Both the position numbers and the translations under genes were made by a program. From an uncultured Sutterella sp. (GTDB taxonomy: Bacteria > Pseudomonadota > Gammaproteobacteria > Burkholderiales > Burkholderiaceae_F): DNA of 64,000 bases. Location of the stretch: assembly GCA_900544335.1 (NCBI GenBank), contig UQUS01000006.1, forward strand, positions 1 through 64,000. Direction: 5' to 3'. A model generated the notes under the pieces. It was given only the letters and a program-made list of their open reading frames with translations. It searched no databases and was not told the origin of the DNA. Shown piece after piece: positions 8,869 to 16,976 of the stretch (the stretch's first letter is position 1; each line of letters begins with the position of its first letter).

Positions 8869-10506
8869 TTACATCATGCCGTCCATGCCGCCCATTCCGC
8901 CGGGCATTCCGGCCGGCATGGGTTTGTCTTCCGGAATCTCGCCGACCATGCAGTCGGTCGTGAGAATGAGACCGGCGACGCTGGCCGCATTTTGCAGAGC
9001 CGTACGTGTGACCTTCGCAGGATCGAGAACGCCCATCTCAATCATGTCGCCGAAAGCACCGGTTTGCGCGTTGTAGCCGTAGTTGCCCTTTTCCTGGCTC
9101 ACGGCATTGACAATCACGCTCGGTTCCTCACCGGCGTTAGCCACAATCTGACGCATCGGTTCTTCCATGGCACGCAGGACAATCTTGATACCGGCGTTTT
9201 GTTCGTCGTTATCACCCTTAAGGCCTGCAATCGCCTGCTTCGTGCGGATCAAAGCCGTGCCGCCGCCGGCGACAACGCCTTCTTCCACAGCTGCGCGTGT
9301 CGCATGCAAAGCATCTTCGACGCGCATCTTCTTTTCTTTCATTTCCACTTCGGTGGCAGCACCGACTTTCACGAGGGCCACACCGCCGGCGAGTTTCGCC
9401 ACGCGTTCCTGGAGCTTCTCGCGATCGTAGTCGCTCGTGGTGGTTTCAATCTGCTGACGGATGCTCTTGACACGATCGGCGATGGCGTCCTTGTTGCCGG
9501 CTCCGTCAATGACGGTCGTGTTTTCTTTCGTCACTTCAACGCGTTTGGCAGAACCGAGCTGCTCTAACGTCGTCTTGTCAAGCGAGAGACCTAAATCCGA
9601 AGAAATCACGGTAGCGCCCGTCAAAACGGCGATATCTTCGAGCATAGCCTTGCGGCGATCACCGAAGCCCGGAGCCTTAACGGCCACAACCTTCAAAATA
9701 CCGCGCAGCGAGTTCACAACGAGCGTAGCAAGCGCTTCGCCGTCCACATCTTCGGCGATAATCAGGAGCGGGCGACCGGCCTTAGCGACCAGTTCCAACA
9801 CCGGCAACAATTCGCGGATGTTGCTGATCTTCTTGTCATGCAAGAGGATAAAGGGCTTGTCGAGAACGGCTGTCTGGCGTTCCGGCGTATTGATAAAGTA
9901 CGGAGAAAGGAAGCCGCGGTCGAACTGCATGCCTTCGACGATTTCAAGTTCGTTATTCAGGCTCTTGCCGTCTTCAATCGTAATGACGCCTTCCTTGCCG
10001 ACCTTTTCCATGGCCTTGGCGATGATGTCGCCGATTTCCTTATCGGCGTTGGCGCTGATTGTGCCGACCTGAGCGACTTCTTTGGTTGTCGTCACAGGCT
10101 TGCTGATCTTCTTGAGTTCCACGATGGCAGCATCCACAGCCTTGTCGATGCCGCGCTTTAAATCCATCGGGTTCATGCCCGAGGCCACATACTTCATGCC
10201 TTCGCCGACGATAGCCTGAGCAAGGACCGTCGCCGTTGTCGTGCCGTCACCGGCGTTGTCGTTGGTCTTGGAAGCGACTTCACGGACCATCTGAGCGCCC
10301 ATGTTTTCGAACTTATCCTTGAGTTCAATTTCCTTGGCAACCGTCACACCGTCCTTGGTAATGAGCGGCCCGCCGAAACTGCGTTCCAAAACAACGTTAC
10401 GACCCTTCGGGCCGAGGGTAACTTTCACGGCATCTGCCAGGATATTGATGCCGCGCACCATCTTGGTGGTGGCATCGTTACCGAACAAAACTTTCTTAGC
10501 AGCCAT
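8869..10506 (-). CDS. groL: chaperonin GroEL (60 kDa)
   Basis: GroEL forms the ATP-driven double-ring folding chamber with GroES. The 545-residue length, the start AAKKVLFGNDAT, the nucleotide site GDGTTTATVLAQ near residue 86 and the glycine/methionine tail ending GGMGGMDGMM are all canonical. It lies 29 bp after groS behind a GGAGA site. An antisense reading frame of 273 codons opposite its 3' half is a by-product of the biased codon use of a highly expressed gene. Confidence 0.99.
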   Translation of the reverse strand: MAAKKVLFGNDATTKMVRGINILADAVKVTLGPKGRNVVLERSFGGPLITKDGVTVAKEIELKDKFENMGAQMVREVASKTNDNAGDGTTTATVLAQAIVGEGMKYVASGMNPMDLKRGIDKAVDAAIVELKKISKPVTTTKEVAQVGTISANADKEIGDIIAKAMEKVGKEGVITIEDGKSLNNELEIVEGMQFDRGFLSPYFINTPERQTAVLDKPFILLHDKKISNIRELLPVLELVAKAGRPLLIIAEDVDGEALATLVVNSLRGILKVVAVKAPGFGDRRKAMLEDIAVLTGATVISSDLGLSLDKTTLEQLGSAKRVEVTKENTTVIDGAGNKDAIADRVKSIRQQIETTTSDYDREKLQERVAKLAGGVALVKVGAATEVEMKEKKMRVEDALHATRAAVEEGVVAGGGTALIRTKQAIAGLKGDNDEQNAGIKIVLRAMEEPMRQIVANAGEEPSVIVNAVSQEKGNYGYNAQTGAFGDMIEMGVLDPAKVTRTALQNAASVAGLILTTDCMVGEIPEDKPMPAGMPGGMGGMDGMM

Positions 10507-10535
10507 TTGTTAATCTCCAGAAATTCTTTTTGAAA

Positions 10536-10823
10536 TCAGGCAAGAACGCCCATGATGTCTTCTTCGCGCATGACGAGGAATTCCTCGCCGTCAATCTTGA
10601 CGGACTGGCCGGAGTATTTTCCGAACAGAACGCGGTCACCGACTTTGACGCCCATTTCGATGAGCTTGCCGGCTTCGTCACGACGGCCGGGACCGACGGC
10701 AACGACTTCGCCCTGATCGGGTTTTTCAGCGGCGTTATCCGGAATAACGATTCCACTTGCGGTTGTGCGCTCCGATTCCAAGCGCTTGATAATCACGCGG
10801 TCATGCAAAGGACGAATCTGCAT
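10536..10823 (-). CDS. groS: co-chaperonin GroES
   Basis: GroES caps the GroEL ring. The 95-residue sequence has IRPLHDRVIIKR at the N-terminus, the mobile-loop segment around TTASGIVIPDNAAEKP and the C-terminal VMREEDIMGVL. It is the first gene of groSL, with a heat-shock type promoter about 100 bp upstream. Confidence 0.99.
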   Translation of the reverse strand: MQIRPLHDRVIIKRLESERTTASGIVIPDNAAEKPDQGEVVAVGPGRRDEAGKLIEMGVKVGDRVLFGKYSGQSVKIDGEEFLVMREEDIMGVLA

Positions 10824-10919
10824 TTTCTAACTCCAAATAGTGAAAAATGGAAGACGCGAACTGGCGCGCCCTATCTTGTTAGGGAAGAAAAACGGTGTTT
10901 TCTTTCCCATGTACCCTCT

Positions 10920-10948
10920 ATGTGGGGATGGGGTCGGCAAAAGTCAAC
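10920..10948 (-). promoter_or_regulatory. sigma32-like heat-shock promoter of groSL
   Basis: Read on the minus strand, GTTGAC (10948-10943) is followed after 15 bp by CCCCACAT (10927-10920), close to the sigma32 pattern CTTGAA-N13/15-CCCCAT. A second CCCCAT lies between them. I found no CIRCE inverted repeat, so HrcA control is not supported here. Confidence 0.5.
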
Positions 10949-11030
10949 CCCCGCTCAGAAGGTTTTTTGCGCCGTACCGTTTTAGCGGCGTTGTACAATC
11001 TCGCAAAAGAGGTTTTTTCGGGGCGGAAAA

Positions 11031-12446
11031 TTGAAAAAAGCGCTTGTTTGTCAATGTATTGCACTTCTTGCCGGGTTGTTTGTTGCAACTGGTCCGAGCC
11101 AAGCCGGCCTTCCGAAGGTTTTAACTCAAGCCCTTGTGAAGGCCGGAATTCAGTCAGATGACGTGGCGCTTTGGATAGCTCCTGTCGGCAAGACGACGCC
11201 GCAACTTGCCTTGAATGAAAAAAAGGTGATGAAGCCCGCAAGTGTTGTCAAGGTGGTCTCCACGGTTGCCGCTCTCGACCTCTTGGGCCCCGACTATCGC
11301 TGGAAGACTCGTTGGTTATCCGACGGTCTTCCGGATAAAAACGGCACGGTGTCCGGACTTGTTTTCCAAGGTGGCGGTGACCCGTATTACGTCATCGAAC
11401 GCTTGTGGCTTGCCGCCGAGCGCCTGAAAAATCTCGGAGTTCGCGCCGTCAAGGGTGATATCGGTGTCGATCGCCGTCTTTTTGCCGTCGCGTCGGGTGA
11501 GTCATTTTCGGACGGACAAAAAACGCGTTCGTATAACGTTCAAGCTGATGCCGCTCAAGTGAGTTTTCGGTCCGTGTGCATGGAAATTACTCCGATGCCC
11601 GAAATCGGCGTGGCCCGCATCGGGACGATTCCGCGCTTGGAGTCCTTCCGAGTAACGCGCGAAGTTCCTCTGACAAACGGAGCGTGCAACAACTGGAAGA
11701 AAAGCCTTAAGGCCCGTATTGACGAAAAGTCGGTCCGCTTTTCAGGGGCATTTCCGGCTTCGTGCGGGGCGAGGGTTTGGCCCGTGACGCTCTGGAAGCC
11801 CGATCAGTTTCTCACGAAAGTGTTTTCGCAGGTTTTTTCCGAGGTCGGAATCCGCTGGACCGGGACTGTCAAACCCGTTGGTAAAACTTCCCGGCGCCTG
11901 ACGCTATTGACCGAAGAGTCCGAGCCGCTTTCGCGCCTGACGGTTCTGATGAATAAGTTTTCCAATAACCCGATGGCCGATCACCTATTTTTATCGCTTT
12001 CTTTTGCAGACGGTCACGGAACCGAGATGCCGGCTTCCTATACGCGAAGCCGAGACGTTCTTTTAACGTGGCTTCGCAATCGGGGAATTGACGATAAGAG
12101 TCTTTACATTGAAAACGGATCGGGCTTGTCGCGTAAAACGCGAATCAGTGCCGAGGCGCTCGGACGCGTGATTTCTTACAGCCTTACCGGTCCGTATGCC
12201 GCCGAATTTCTCTCGTCTCTTCCGATTGCCGGTGTGGACGGCACGATGCGAACTCGCCCCTTAACGGGCTTAGCCCATTTAAAGACCGGAAGAATGGACG
12301 GTGTTCGCTCCGTTGCCGGCGTGCTGCGCGACAGGTACGGGAAAGACTGGGTTGTTGTGATTCTGATTAATTCGAATGCGGCGCAAAACGGGATTGCCGC
12401 TATCGATGCCGTTTTAGATCGCATCGGGCAGGGGACTTTACCCTGA
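11031..12446 (+). CDS. dacB: D-alanyl-D-alanine carboxypeptidase/endopeptidase (PBP4 type)
   Basis: This periplasmic class C penicillin-binding protein trims and cleaves peptidoglycan cross-links. The 471-residue product has a signal peptide (residues 1-25, ending SQA) and the three serine-hydrolase motifs: SVVK (Ser71, Lys74), SNN in FSNNPMAD, and KTG in AHLKTGRMDG. The start is a TTG at 11031, chosen because it opens a good signal peptide and has a GGGGCGG sequence upstream. A -10-like TACAAT lies at 10994-10999. It is divergent from groSL and ends at a strong terminator. Confidence 0.93.
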   Translation: MKKALVCQCIALLAGLFVATGPSQAGLPKVLTQALVKAGIQSDDVALWIAPVGKTTPQLALNEKKVMKPASVVKVVSTVAALDLLGPDYRWKTRWLSDGLPDKNGTVSGLVFQGGGDPYYVIERLWLAAERLKNLGVRAVKGDIGVDRRLFAVASGESFSDGQKTRSYNVQADAAQVSFRSVCMEITPMPEIGVARIGTIPRLESFRVTREVPLTNGACNNWKKSLKARIDEKSVRFSGAFPASCGARVWPVTLWKPDQFLTKVFSQVFSEVGIRWTGTVKPVGKTSRRLTLLTEESEPLSRLTVLMNKFSNNPMADHLFLSLSFADGHGTEMPASYTRSRDVLLTWLRNRGIDDKSLYIENGSGLSRKTRISAEALGRVISYSLTGPYAAEFLSSLPIAGVDGTMRTRPLTGLAHLKTGRMDGVRSVAGVLRDRYGKDWVVVILINSNAAQNGIAAIDAVLDRIGQGTLP

Positions 12447-12530
12447 AGGATTCCCGGGGACTTCGAGGGCCGTCGGGACCAACAGGGGCTAACTCGTAAA
12501 ATCCCGTTACGGCGTTTCCCGATATAACGC

Positions 12531-12561
12531 ACTCGCAAATTACCGTAATGCGAGTTTTTTT
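12531..12561 (+). terminator. intrinsic terminator after dacB
   Basis: Arms ACTCGCA (12531-12537) and TGCGAGT (12549-12555) are followed by seven T. It lies 84 bp after dacB and immediately before the ATPase remnant. Confidence 0.75.
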
Positions 12562-12563
12562 CG

Positions 12564-12722
12564 ATGCCTATGCTGACACAAGAGAATCCTTTTCAACTCG
12601 GACCCTTCGTGGACGGAGAATTTTTCGCCGACAGAAAGGAAGAAGCCTCGAAAGTAATCCAAAGTCTTTCCGGGCACAATCACTTGGTTCTCATTCATCA
12701 GCCCATACTGTTGCGGAAATGA
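12564..12722 (+). pseudogene. N-terminal stub of an AAA (archaeal-type) ATPase
   Basis: A 52-codon frame contains NPFQLGPFVDGEFFADR, then KEEASKVIQSL and HNHLVLIHQP. This follows the pattern that opens stand-alone AAA ATPases of the archaeal type (NPF..G..V.G..F.dR..E, then a hydrophobic strand leading into R-R-x-G-K-T/S). The reading breaks off exactly where the Walker A motif should begin and stops 7 codons later. There is no ribosome binding site, only the T run of the dacB terminator. I interpret it as the leftover 5' end of a deleted gene. The alternative is a chance resemblance. Confidence 0.5.
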
Positions 12723-12742
12723 AAGCCCCGCCCCGCAATCGA

Positions 12743-14929
12743 TTAGCGCTTAGGCTTTAAGGCAGGTTCAGAGGCTTTTTTCAGTGCTTCAAGCAAGGGC
12801 TTTTGCTGGAGTAGTTCCGGGAGAACCACGGGTTTTCCGCTCGTGTCATACAGAACATAAAGCGGCACTCCCGTACGCCCGAAAGCATTAAGTAGGCGCG
12901 TAATTTCCGCATCACGCCGCGTCCAGTCGGCCACAAAACACCGGTATCCGTATTGTTTTAAGGCGTCTTGTGTCTGATCGGTATGCAAAGCCGTAATCTT
13001 ATTGAATTGACACGTGATGCACCAGGAGGCCGTAAAGTCGATGATGACGGGTTTGCCTTCTTCAACGGCGCGCTCGACCGCTCTTGGAGAGTAAGGCTGC
13101 CAAAGGGGACCGGTTGTTCTGCGGGACGTTGCCGTATCACTGAGGCCGAGTACCGCTAAGCACGCAAAAGTCACAAAAAGCGATACGGACTTTAAAACAA
13201 TCGAATGGCCGCGCCCGTATTGTTCGCGTCCGAAGGCCCACAAAAAGAGCGTTAAGGCGCCGGCACCGAGAAAGAGAGTGATCAGACCGTAGCCGTTGAC
13301 CTGATGACTTAACACCCACACGAGCCACAGGACCGCGCAAAACATCGGAAGCGCCATGAAGCGTCGCAGGTAGACCATCCAGACTCCCGGTTTCGGAAGC
13401 CATTTGGTCCAGACCGGAAAGAGCGTTAACAAAAGCCAGGGAAGAGCGATCCCCATGCCCAAAGCCAGGAAGATGGCGCAGGCCTCGTAGGCCGGTTTTG
13501 TGACGGCAAAACCTAAGGCCGCTCCCATAAAGGGCGCCGTGCAAGGACTTGCGACCACGACGGTCAAAATGCCGACTCCGAAGGTCGACCAAGGACCGGA
13601 AGAGGGTAGCGCCTTGGCAGCACGCGAATCAGCCAAGTGACTGGCGGCCGTAAATTCGAAAACGCCCAGGAGATTGAGTGTCAGCGCAAAAAAGAGCAGG
13701 ACTAAGGCGGCTACGAACCACGGAGTTTGGAGCTGAAAGCCCCAACCGACGGCGTATCCCAAGGAGCGCACGAAAAGGAGCAACGCAGCAAGTGCCAGGG
13801 TACTTGTCAGGACGCCGGCCGTAAACGCCAGGCCGTTGACAGCCAGTGACCCGCGTCGCCGCGTCTTGTCGATTAAATGCAAAAACTTCAGACTTAAAAC
13901 CGGGAACACGCAGGGCATGAGGTTAAGGATCAAGCCGCCGGTAAACGCAAGCGTCAGTGCGGAAAGAGCCGTTAAGGGCGCTACAGGCGCGACCTTCGTT
14001 GTGACCTGTACTGTCGCTTTCTTTTGAGCGACTTTGGCATCTTGACCGATTTTTCCCGGGCGCACGGGAATCGTCGTTTCGATAGCCCAACCGCGATTGG
14101 CTGCTCCCCCGTCGGCAATCAGCGTTCCCGTCAGACTCGAAAGAGTGCCGGTAAACGAGTCTTTCAGCGTTAAAAGGAGAGACGCATCGGACGAGCCGGC
14201 TTTGTGGCTGACGGGCGATGTGCGGGCGATTAGATTGCCGTCCTCGGCAATAAAAACCAACGACTCGGAAACAAGACCTGCGGATGCGGGTAACTCAAGC
14301 AAAATGCGGCGACCGTCTTGAACGGCCGTAATGGGAGTGTTGGTGACGCGCTCTGGCGTCTGAGTCTTAGTCTGAGCAAAAAGGGCACTGGCTACCGAGG
14401 GTTTACTGGCCACTTCAATCGGAAACGTCAGACGCAATTCGGCCTTCTGCGGCACACAAACGTCTTTGCAGGCAACCCACGAGACTTTGGCTCGAATCGT
14501 GGCTTTGGTTCCGTATGGTGTTCCCCAAGGCACGTCCAGCTTAAAGGGAAGAAGAACCTTATCCTGATACACATAACTTGTGAGCGGTCCGGTCGTTAAA
14601 ACCGTCGGGATGGGCCAGCCGGCAGAGGTCATAGTCCAGCGCTTGGGAACGGTCCACTCGACGTGAGTTGCTTCGCCGCTATCGCCCGGATTTTTCCAGT
14701 AGGTGTGCCAGCCTTTTTTGTGCTCTAAAAGAATGCCGACTTCGTAGGCGCTTCCCGGGGTTGCAGCCGTTCGATTGGTCACAATGCTCGCTCGCACGGC
14801 ATCGCGACTTTCGTCGGCCTCGTGAGGGCGATTCAGAAAATCGGGCGGAAGCTGGGCAAAGGCATTTATGCACACCGCAGCTACTAGTGCGACAAGACTG
14901 GCCCGAAACAAGCGTAAAAGTCGGTTCAT
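12743..14929 (-). CDS. dsbD: thiol:disulfide interchange protein DsbD
   Basis: DsbD carries reducing power from cytoplasmic thioredoxin across the inner membrane to periplasmic proteins. From ATG 14929 the protein has 728 residues: a signal peptide (to about residue 26, AFA), an N-terminal periplasmic domain of the GWHTYWKNPGDSG type with a Cys pair (ACKDVC), about eight membrane helices with the paired cysteines LMPCVFP and ASPCTAP, and a C-terminal thioredoxin domain with active site SWCITCQF. An in-frame ATG at 14974 would add 15 residues in front of the signal peptide. The IS element lies within about 35 bp of the start codon, so the native promoter may be displaced. Confidence 0.93.
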   Translation of the reverse strand: MNRLLRLFRASLVALVAAVCINAFAQLPPDFLNRPHEADESRDAVRASIVTNRTAATPGSAYEVGILLEHKKGWHTYWKNPGDSGEATHVEWTVPKRWTMTSAGWPIPTVLTTGPLTSYVYQDKVLLPFKLDVPWGTPYGTKATIRAKVSWVACKDVCVPQKAELRLTFPIEVASKPSVASALFAQTKTQTPERVTNTPITAVQDGRRILLELPASAGLVSESLVFIAEDGNLIARTSPVSHKAGSSDASLLLTLKDSFTGTLSSLTGTLIADGGAANRGWAIETTIPVRPGKIGQDAKVAQKKATVQVTTKVAPVAPLTALSALTLAFTGGLILNLMPCVFPVLSLKFLHLIDKTRRRGSLAVNGLAFTAGVLTSTLALAALLLFVRSLGYAVGWGFQLQTPWFVAALVLLFFALTLNLLGVFEFTAASHLADSRAAKALPSSGPWSTFGVGILTVVVASPCTAPFMGAALGFAVTKPAYEACAIFLALGMGIALPWLLLTLFPVWTKWLPKPGVWMVYLRRFMALPMFCAVLWLVWVLSHQVNGYGLITLFLGAGALTLFLWAFGREQYGRGHSIVLKSVSLFVTFACLAVLGLSDTATSRRTTGPLWQPYSPRAVERAVEEGKPVIIDFTASWCITCQFNKITALHTDQTQDALKQYGYRCFVADWTRRDAEITRLLNAFGRTGVPLYVLYDTSGKPVVLPELLQQKPLLEALKKASEPALKPKR

Positions 14930-14960
14930 AGAAACGCCGCAAGGAAACATCTGACTTAAT

Positions 14961-15051
14961 GACATGGACCACACACTTATACCCGGCGTAACCGTTAAGA
15001 GGTTCCGCGAGATAATTTGGGTATCGCAACCACAAAATGGAGGTCCATGTC
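14961..15051 (+). repeat. nested inverted repeats at the IS left end
   Basis: Three nested pairs surround one axis: GACATGGACC (14961-14970) with GGTCCATGTC (15042-15051), ATACCC (14979-14984) with GGGTAT (15019-15024), and AACC (14990-14993) with GGTT (15001-15004). The outer right arm ends at the base before the transposase start codon and adjoins its GGAGGT site, so a folded transcript would bury the initiation region. Confidence 0.65.
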
Positions 15052-16224
15052 ATGTTACGCAAGAATATCGTACAAACACTCGACGCGGCAACTTCTTGGA
15101 AGGTCTTCGGCCTTGATTTGGCCAAACATGACCTTGCCGTTGTGGCGATTCCTGCCGATGGTTCCGAGGTGCAATACGTCAAGCGCTACAGCTACGCAGA
15201 CTTTCTTGAGTTCACTGCTCAAATCCCTTCTGCCACCATGGTGTTCGAGCCCGGCAACGGCGCCAACCATTTTGCTTTAAGGCTACAAGCGCAAGGTCAC
15301 ACGCCAAAGATGGTGAGCGGCGCATCGGTTAAAAGCTGGATTACTCTGCACATGAGCGGTCAGAAGGCTGATCTCAATGATGCCTACGCTCTTGCAAGAC
15401 TTTCCGAAGATCCTGATTTAAAGACGGTGCGCATCAAATCGGTCGATCAGAACCGATTACAGTCCTTGCAAGCGATGAGAAAGCAGTTGGTTGAGCAACG
15501 AACCAAAACGATTGTCAGCATCAAAGGAATCTTCCAATGCTGGGGCATTCTCTTCAAGAAAGACAGTAGAAGTCTCAAAAAGTTCAAAGAAGCGGCCAAT
15601 AACAACAAGGAGCTTTTAGGAGAAGAAGTCGTAGAGGCAATGATCTTACAAATCGACCGCATCGCAGATCTGGACAAAGATATCAAACATGTCGAAGAAT
15701 TGCTGAAAAAAGTGACGATGCAAGATCCTCGGGCACAGCCGATGCTGGATATACCGTGCGTCGGATTGCAAACGGTAAGTCGTTTATGCGCCATTATGGG
15801 CGACATCAAGGACTTTGAAACGCCTCGCAGCTTCGTAGCCTTTATCGGCCTGGTGCCTAAAAATATGATTTCGGGAAACAAGACGACAACGCCCTCAGGT
15901 TATGAGCAAGTCGGTCAAGGCAAAGTCAACCGGCGAGGCGACAAGATGGCGCGCTCGCTCATTATTCAGTGTGCTTCTAGCATGTACATGAACTTTCATA
16001 AAGACAATTTTCCGGAGTGTGCATTGAAAGATTGGATTCAAAAGCAAAAAGACGCGCATAAGCCCTACGGCAAAATCATGGTGAGCTTAGCCGCCAAACT
16101 CCTACGAATTATTTATGCCGTGCTCAAGCACGGTGAAGCGTTCAGTTATGAAAAAGCCGGGATTTCACGATCGGCATTAGCCGCTCTAAAAGCCGCACAG
16201 CCGGCGGAAGTTGGAAATGCCTAA
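15052..16224 (+). CDS. IS110-family DEDD transposase/recombinase
   Basis: This enzyme moves the element by RuvC-like recombination; family members are guided by an RNA encoded in the element. The 390-residue protein has the catalytic tetrad Asp22 (GLDLAKH), Glu66 (FEPGNG), Asp107 and Asp110 (KADLNDAYALAR). A C-terminal Transposase_20 domain with a helix-hairpin-helix (DIPCVGLQTVSRL) and FIGLVPKN follows from about residue 230. ATG 15052 is preferred over the in-frame ATG 15037 because GGAGGT (15039-15044) sits just before it. The gene appears intact. Confidence 0.93.
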   Translation: MLRKNIVQTLDAATSWKVFGLDLAKHDLAVVAIPADGSEVQYVKRYSYADFLEFTAQIPSATMVFEPGNGANHFALRLQAQGHTPKMVSGASVKSWITLHMSGQKADLNDAYALARLSEDPDLKTVRIKSVDQNRLQSLQAMRKQLVEQRTKTIVSIKGIFQCWGILFKKDSRSLKKFKEAANNNKELLGEEVVEAMILQIDRIADLDKDIKHVEELLKKVTMQDPRAQPMLDIPCVGLQTVSRLCAIMGDIKDFETPRSFVAFIGLVPKNMISGNKTTTPSGYEQVGQGKVNRRGDKMARSLIIQCASSMYMNFHKDNFPECALKDWIQKQKDAHKPYGKIMVSLAAKLLRIIYAVLKHGEAFSYEKAGISRSALAALKAAQPAEVGNA

Positions 16225-16830
16225 TAAAGTGAAACCCAAACCATAGAGACGGATCAATCCGAGAGATAAGAAAAAATGAGAAGCCTTTTTTGGGGCCTGC
16301 CTTACAGCCATTCCTGACTCATTGCACATTGTTGCATCTGACTTTTTACTGGAACAGGCAGGTTCTTCTGAAGAGTTCATTTTCGGCCATGCTATACATT
16401 GTTTCGTAGCGACAGACCTTAGAGATTAATCGAAGCGCCCCTCTTGTTTTTGACGATCATTTCGGAAGTCCTTTCTATGATTTAAAGGAAATCAAGTACC
16501 CAAAAACGAATGTATCTGCCCGTTAAGGGGCTCCCCAAATGTATCTAAGCCAAAGCCAGATTAGCGACTGGCGTCGCAAATACTGCCTTCGGCGTCGATA
16601 CAAGGGTCATCGCATTCGTCGATTTAGTAAAGGCCTTTCGCGGCATATCCTCGTTCGGCAGAGCCTCTCTGCGGTATTCCACGGTGCCTTGACAAAATCG
16701 CGGCCTGCGATCGTGCCCGAATCAGCACCCTTTAAAACCGCCCGTTCTGTCTGTTCGGGTGAATCAACGCTTTGTCCTTTGGACTGGCGGAGGAAGGATT
16801 TTTTTGTTCCACCCCTTGACAAACGTGTGT
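16225..16830 (+). ncRNA. long non-coding IS right end, candidate bridge RNA region
   Basis: About 600 bp between the transposase stop and the right inverted repeat hold no convincing gene. A 97-codon frame at 16539-16832 lacks a binding site and protein-like composition. Visible structure includes CCTGCCT (16296-16302) pairing with AGGCAGG (16356-16362) around a 53-nt interior, a 9-bp direct repeat AATGTATCT (16509-16517 and 16538-16546), and GGGGCTCCCC between those repeats. IS1111-type elements encode their guide (bridge) RNA after the transposase, which fits this layout. The RNA itself is inference. Confidence 0.35.
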
Positions 16831-16902
16831 AGTCCAGAGATTCGTCAGGAGTTGCTTACACGGATTTCACGTTGAATGCCCGGCATACGACCGAAACCCC
16901 CG

Positions 16903-16931
16903 ATGAGAAATCCGCTCGATTTCTCTAAAAT
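16903..16931 (+). promoter_or_regulatory. putative promoter of coaBC
   Basis: ATGAGA (16903-16908, 4 of 6 to consensus) and TAAAAT (16926-16931, 5 of 6) are 17 bp apart and 46 bp before the coaBC start. It lies just outside the inferred IS right end. Confidence 0.4.
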
Positions 16932-16976
16932 TCGAGAATTACCCGGTCAGAGTCTTTTCTTGGGAGTCCGTTTACA

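Larger units (their letters stand above)
14966..16835 (+). mobile_element. IS110/IS1111-family insertion sequence
   Basis: The element holds one DEDD transposase gene with a short left end (at most about 120 bp from dsbD) and a long non-coding right end. GGACCACACAC (14966-14976) and GTGTGTAGTCC (16825-16835) are an inverted pair matching at 10 of 11 positions and could be the subterminal repeats. If so, the element is about 1.87 kb, long for this family. As expected for IS110 members, no flanking target duplication is evident. The exact boundaries are inferred; only the transposase gene is certain. Confidence 0.6.

Noticed and set aside
10824..11030. CIRCE element in front of groSL
   Set aside because: No TTAGCACTC-N9-GAGTGCTAA-like repeat is present; a sigma32-type promoter explains heat-shock control better.
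16539..16832. 97-codon frame in the IS right end
   Set aside because: No ribosome binding site, basic low-information translation, and it overlaps the inferred terminal repeat; treated as non-coding.
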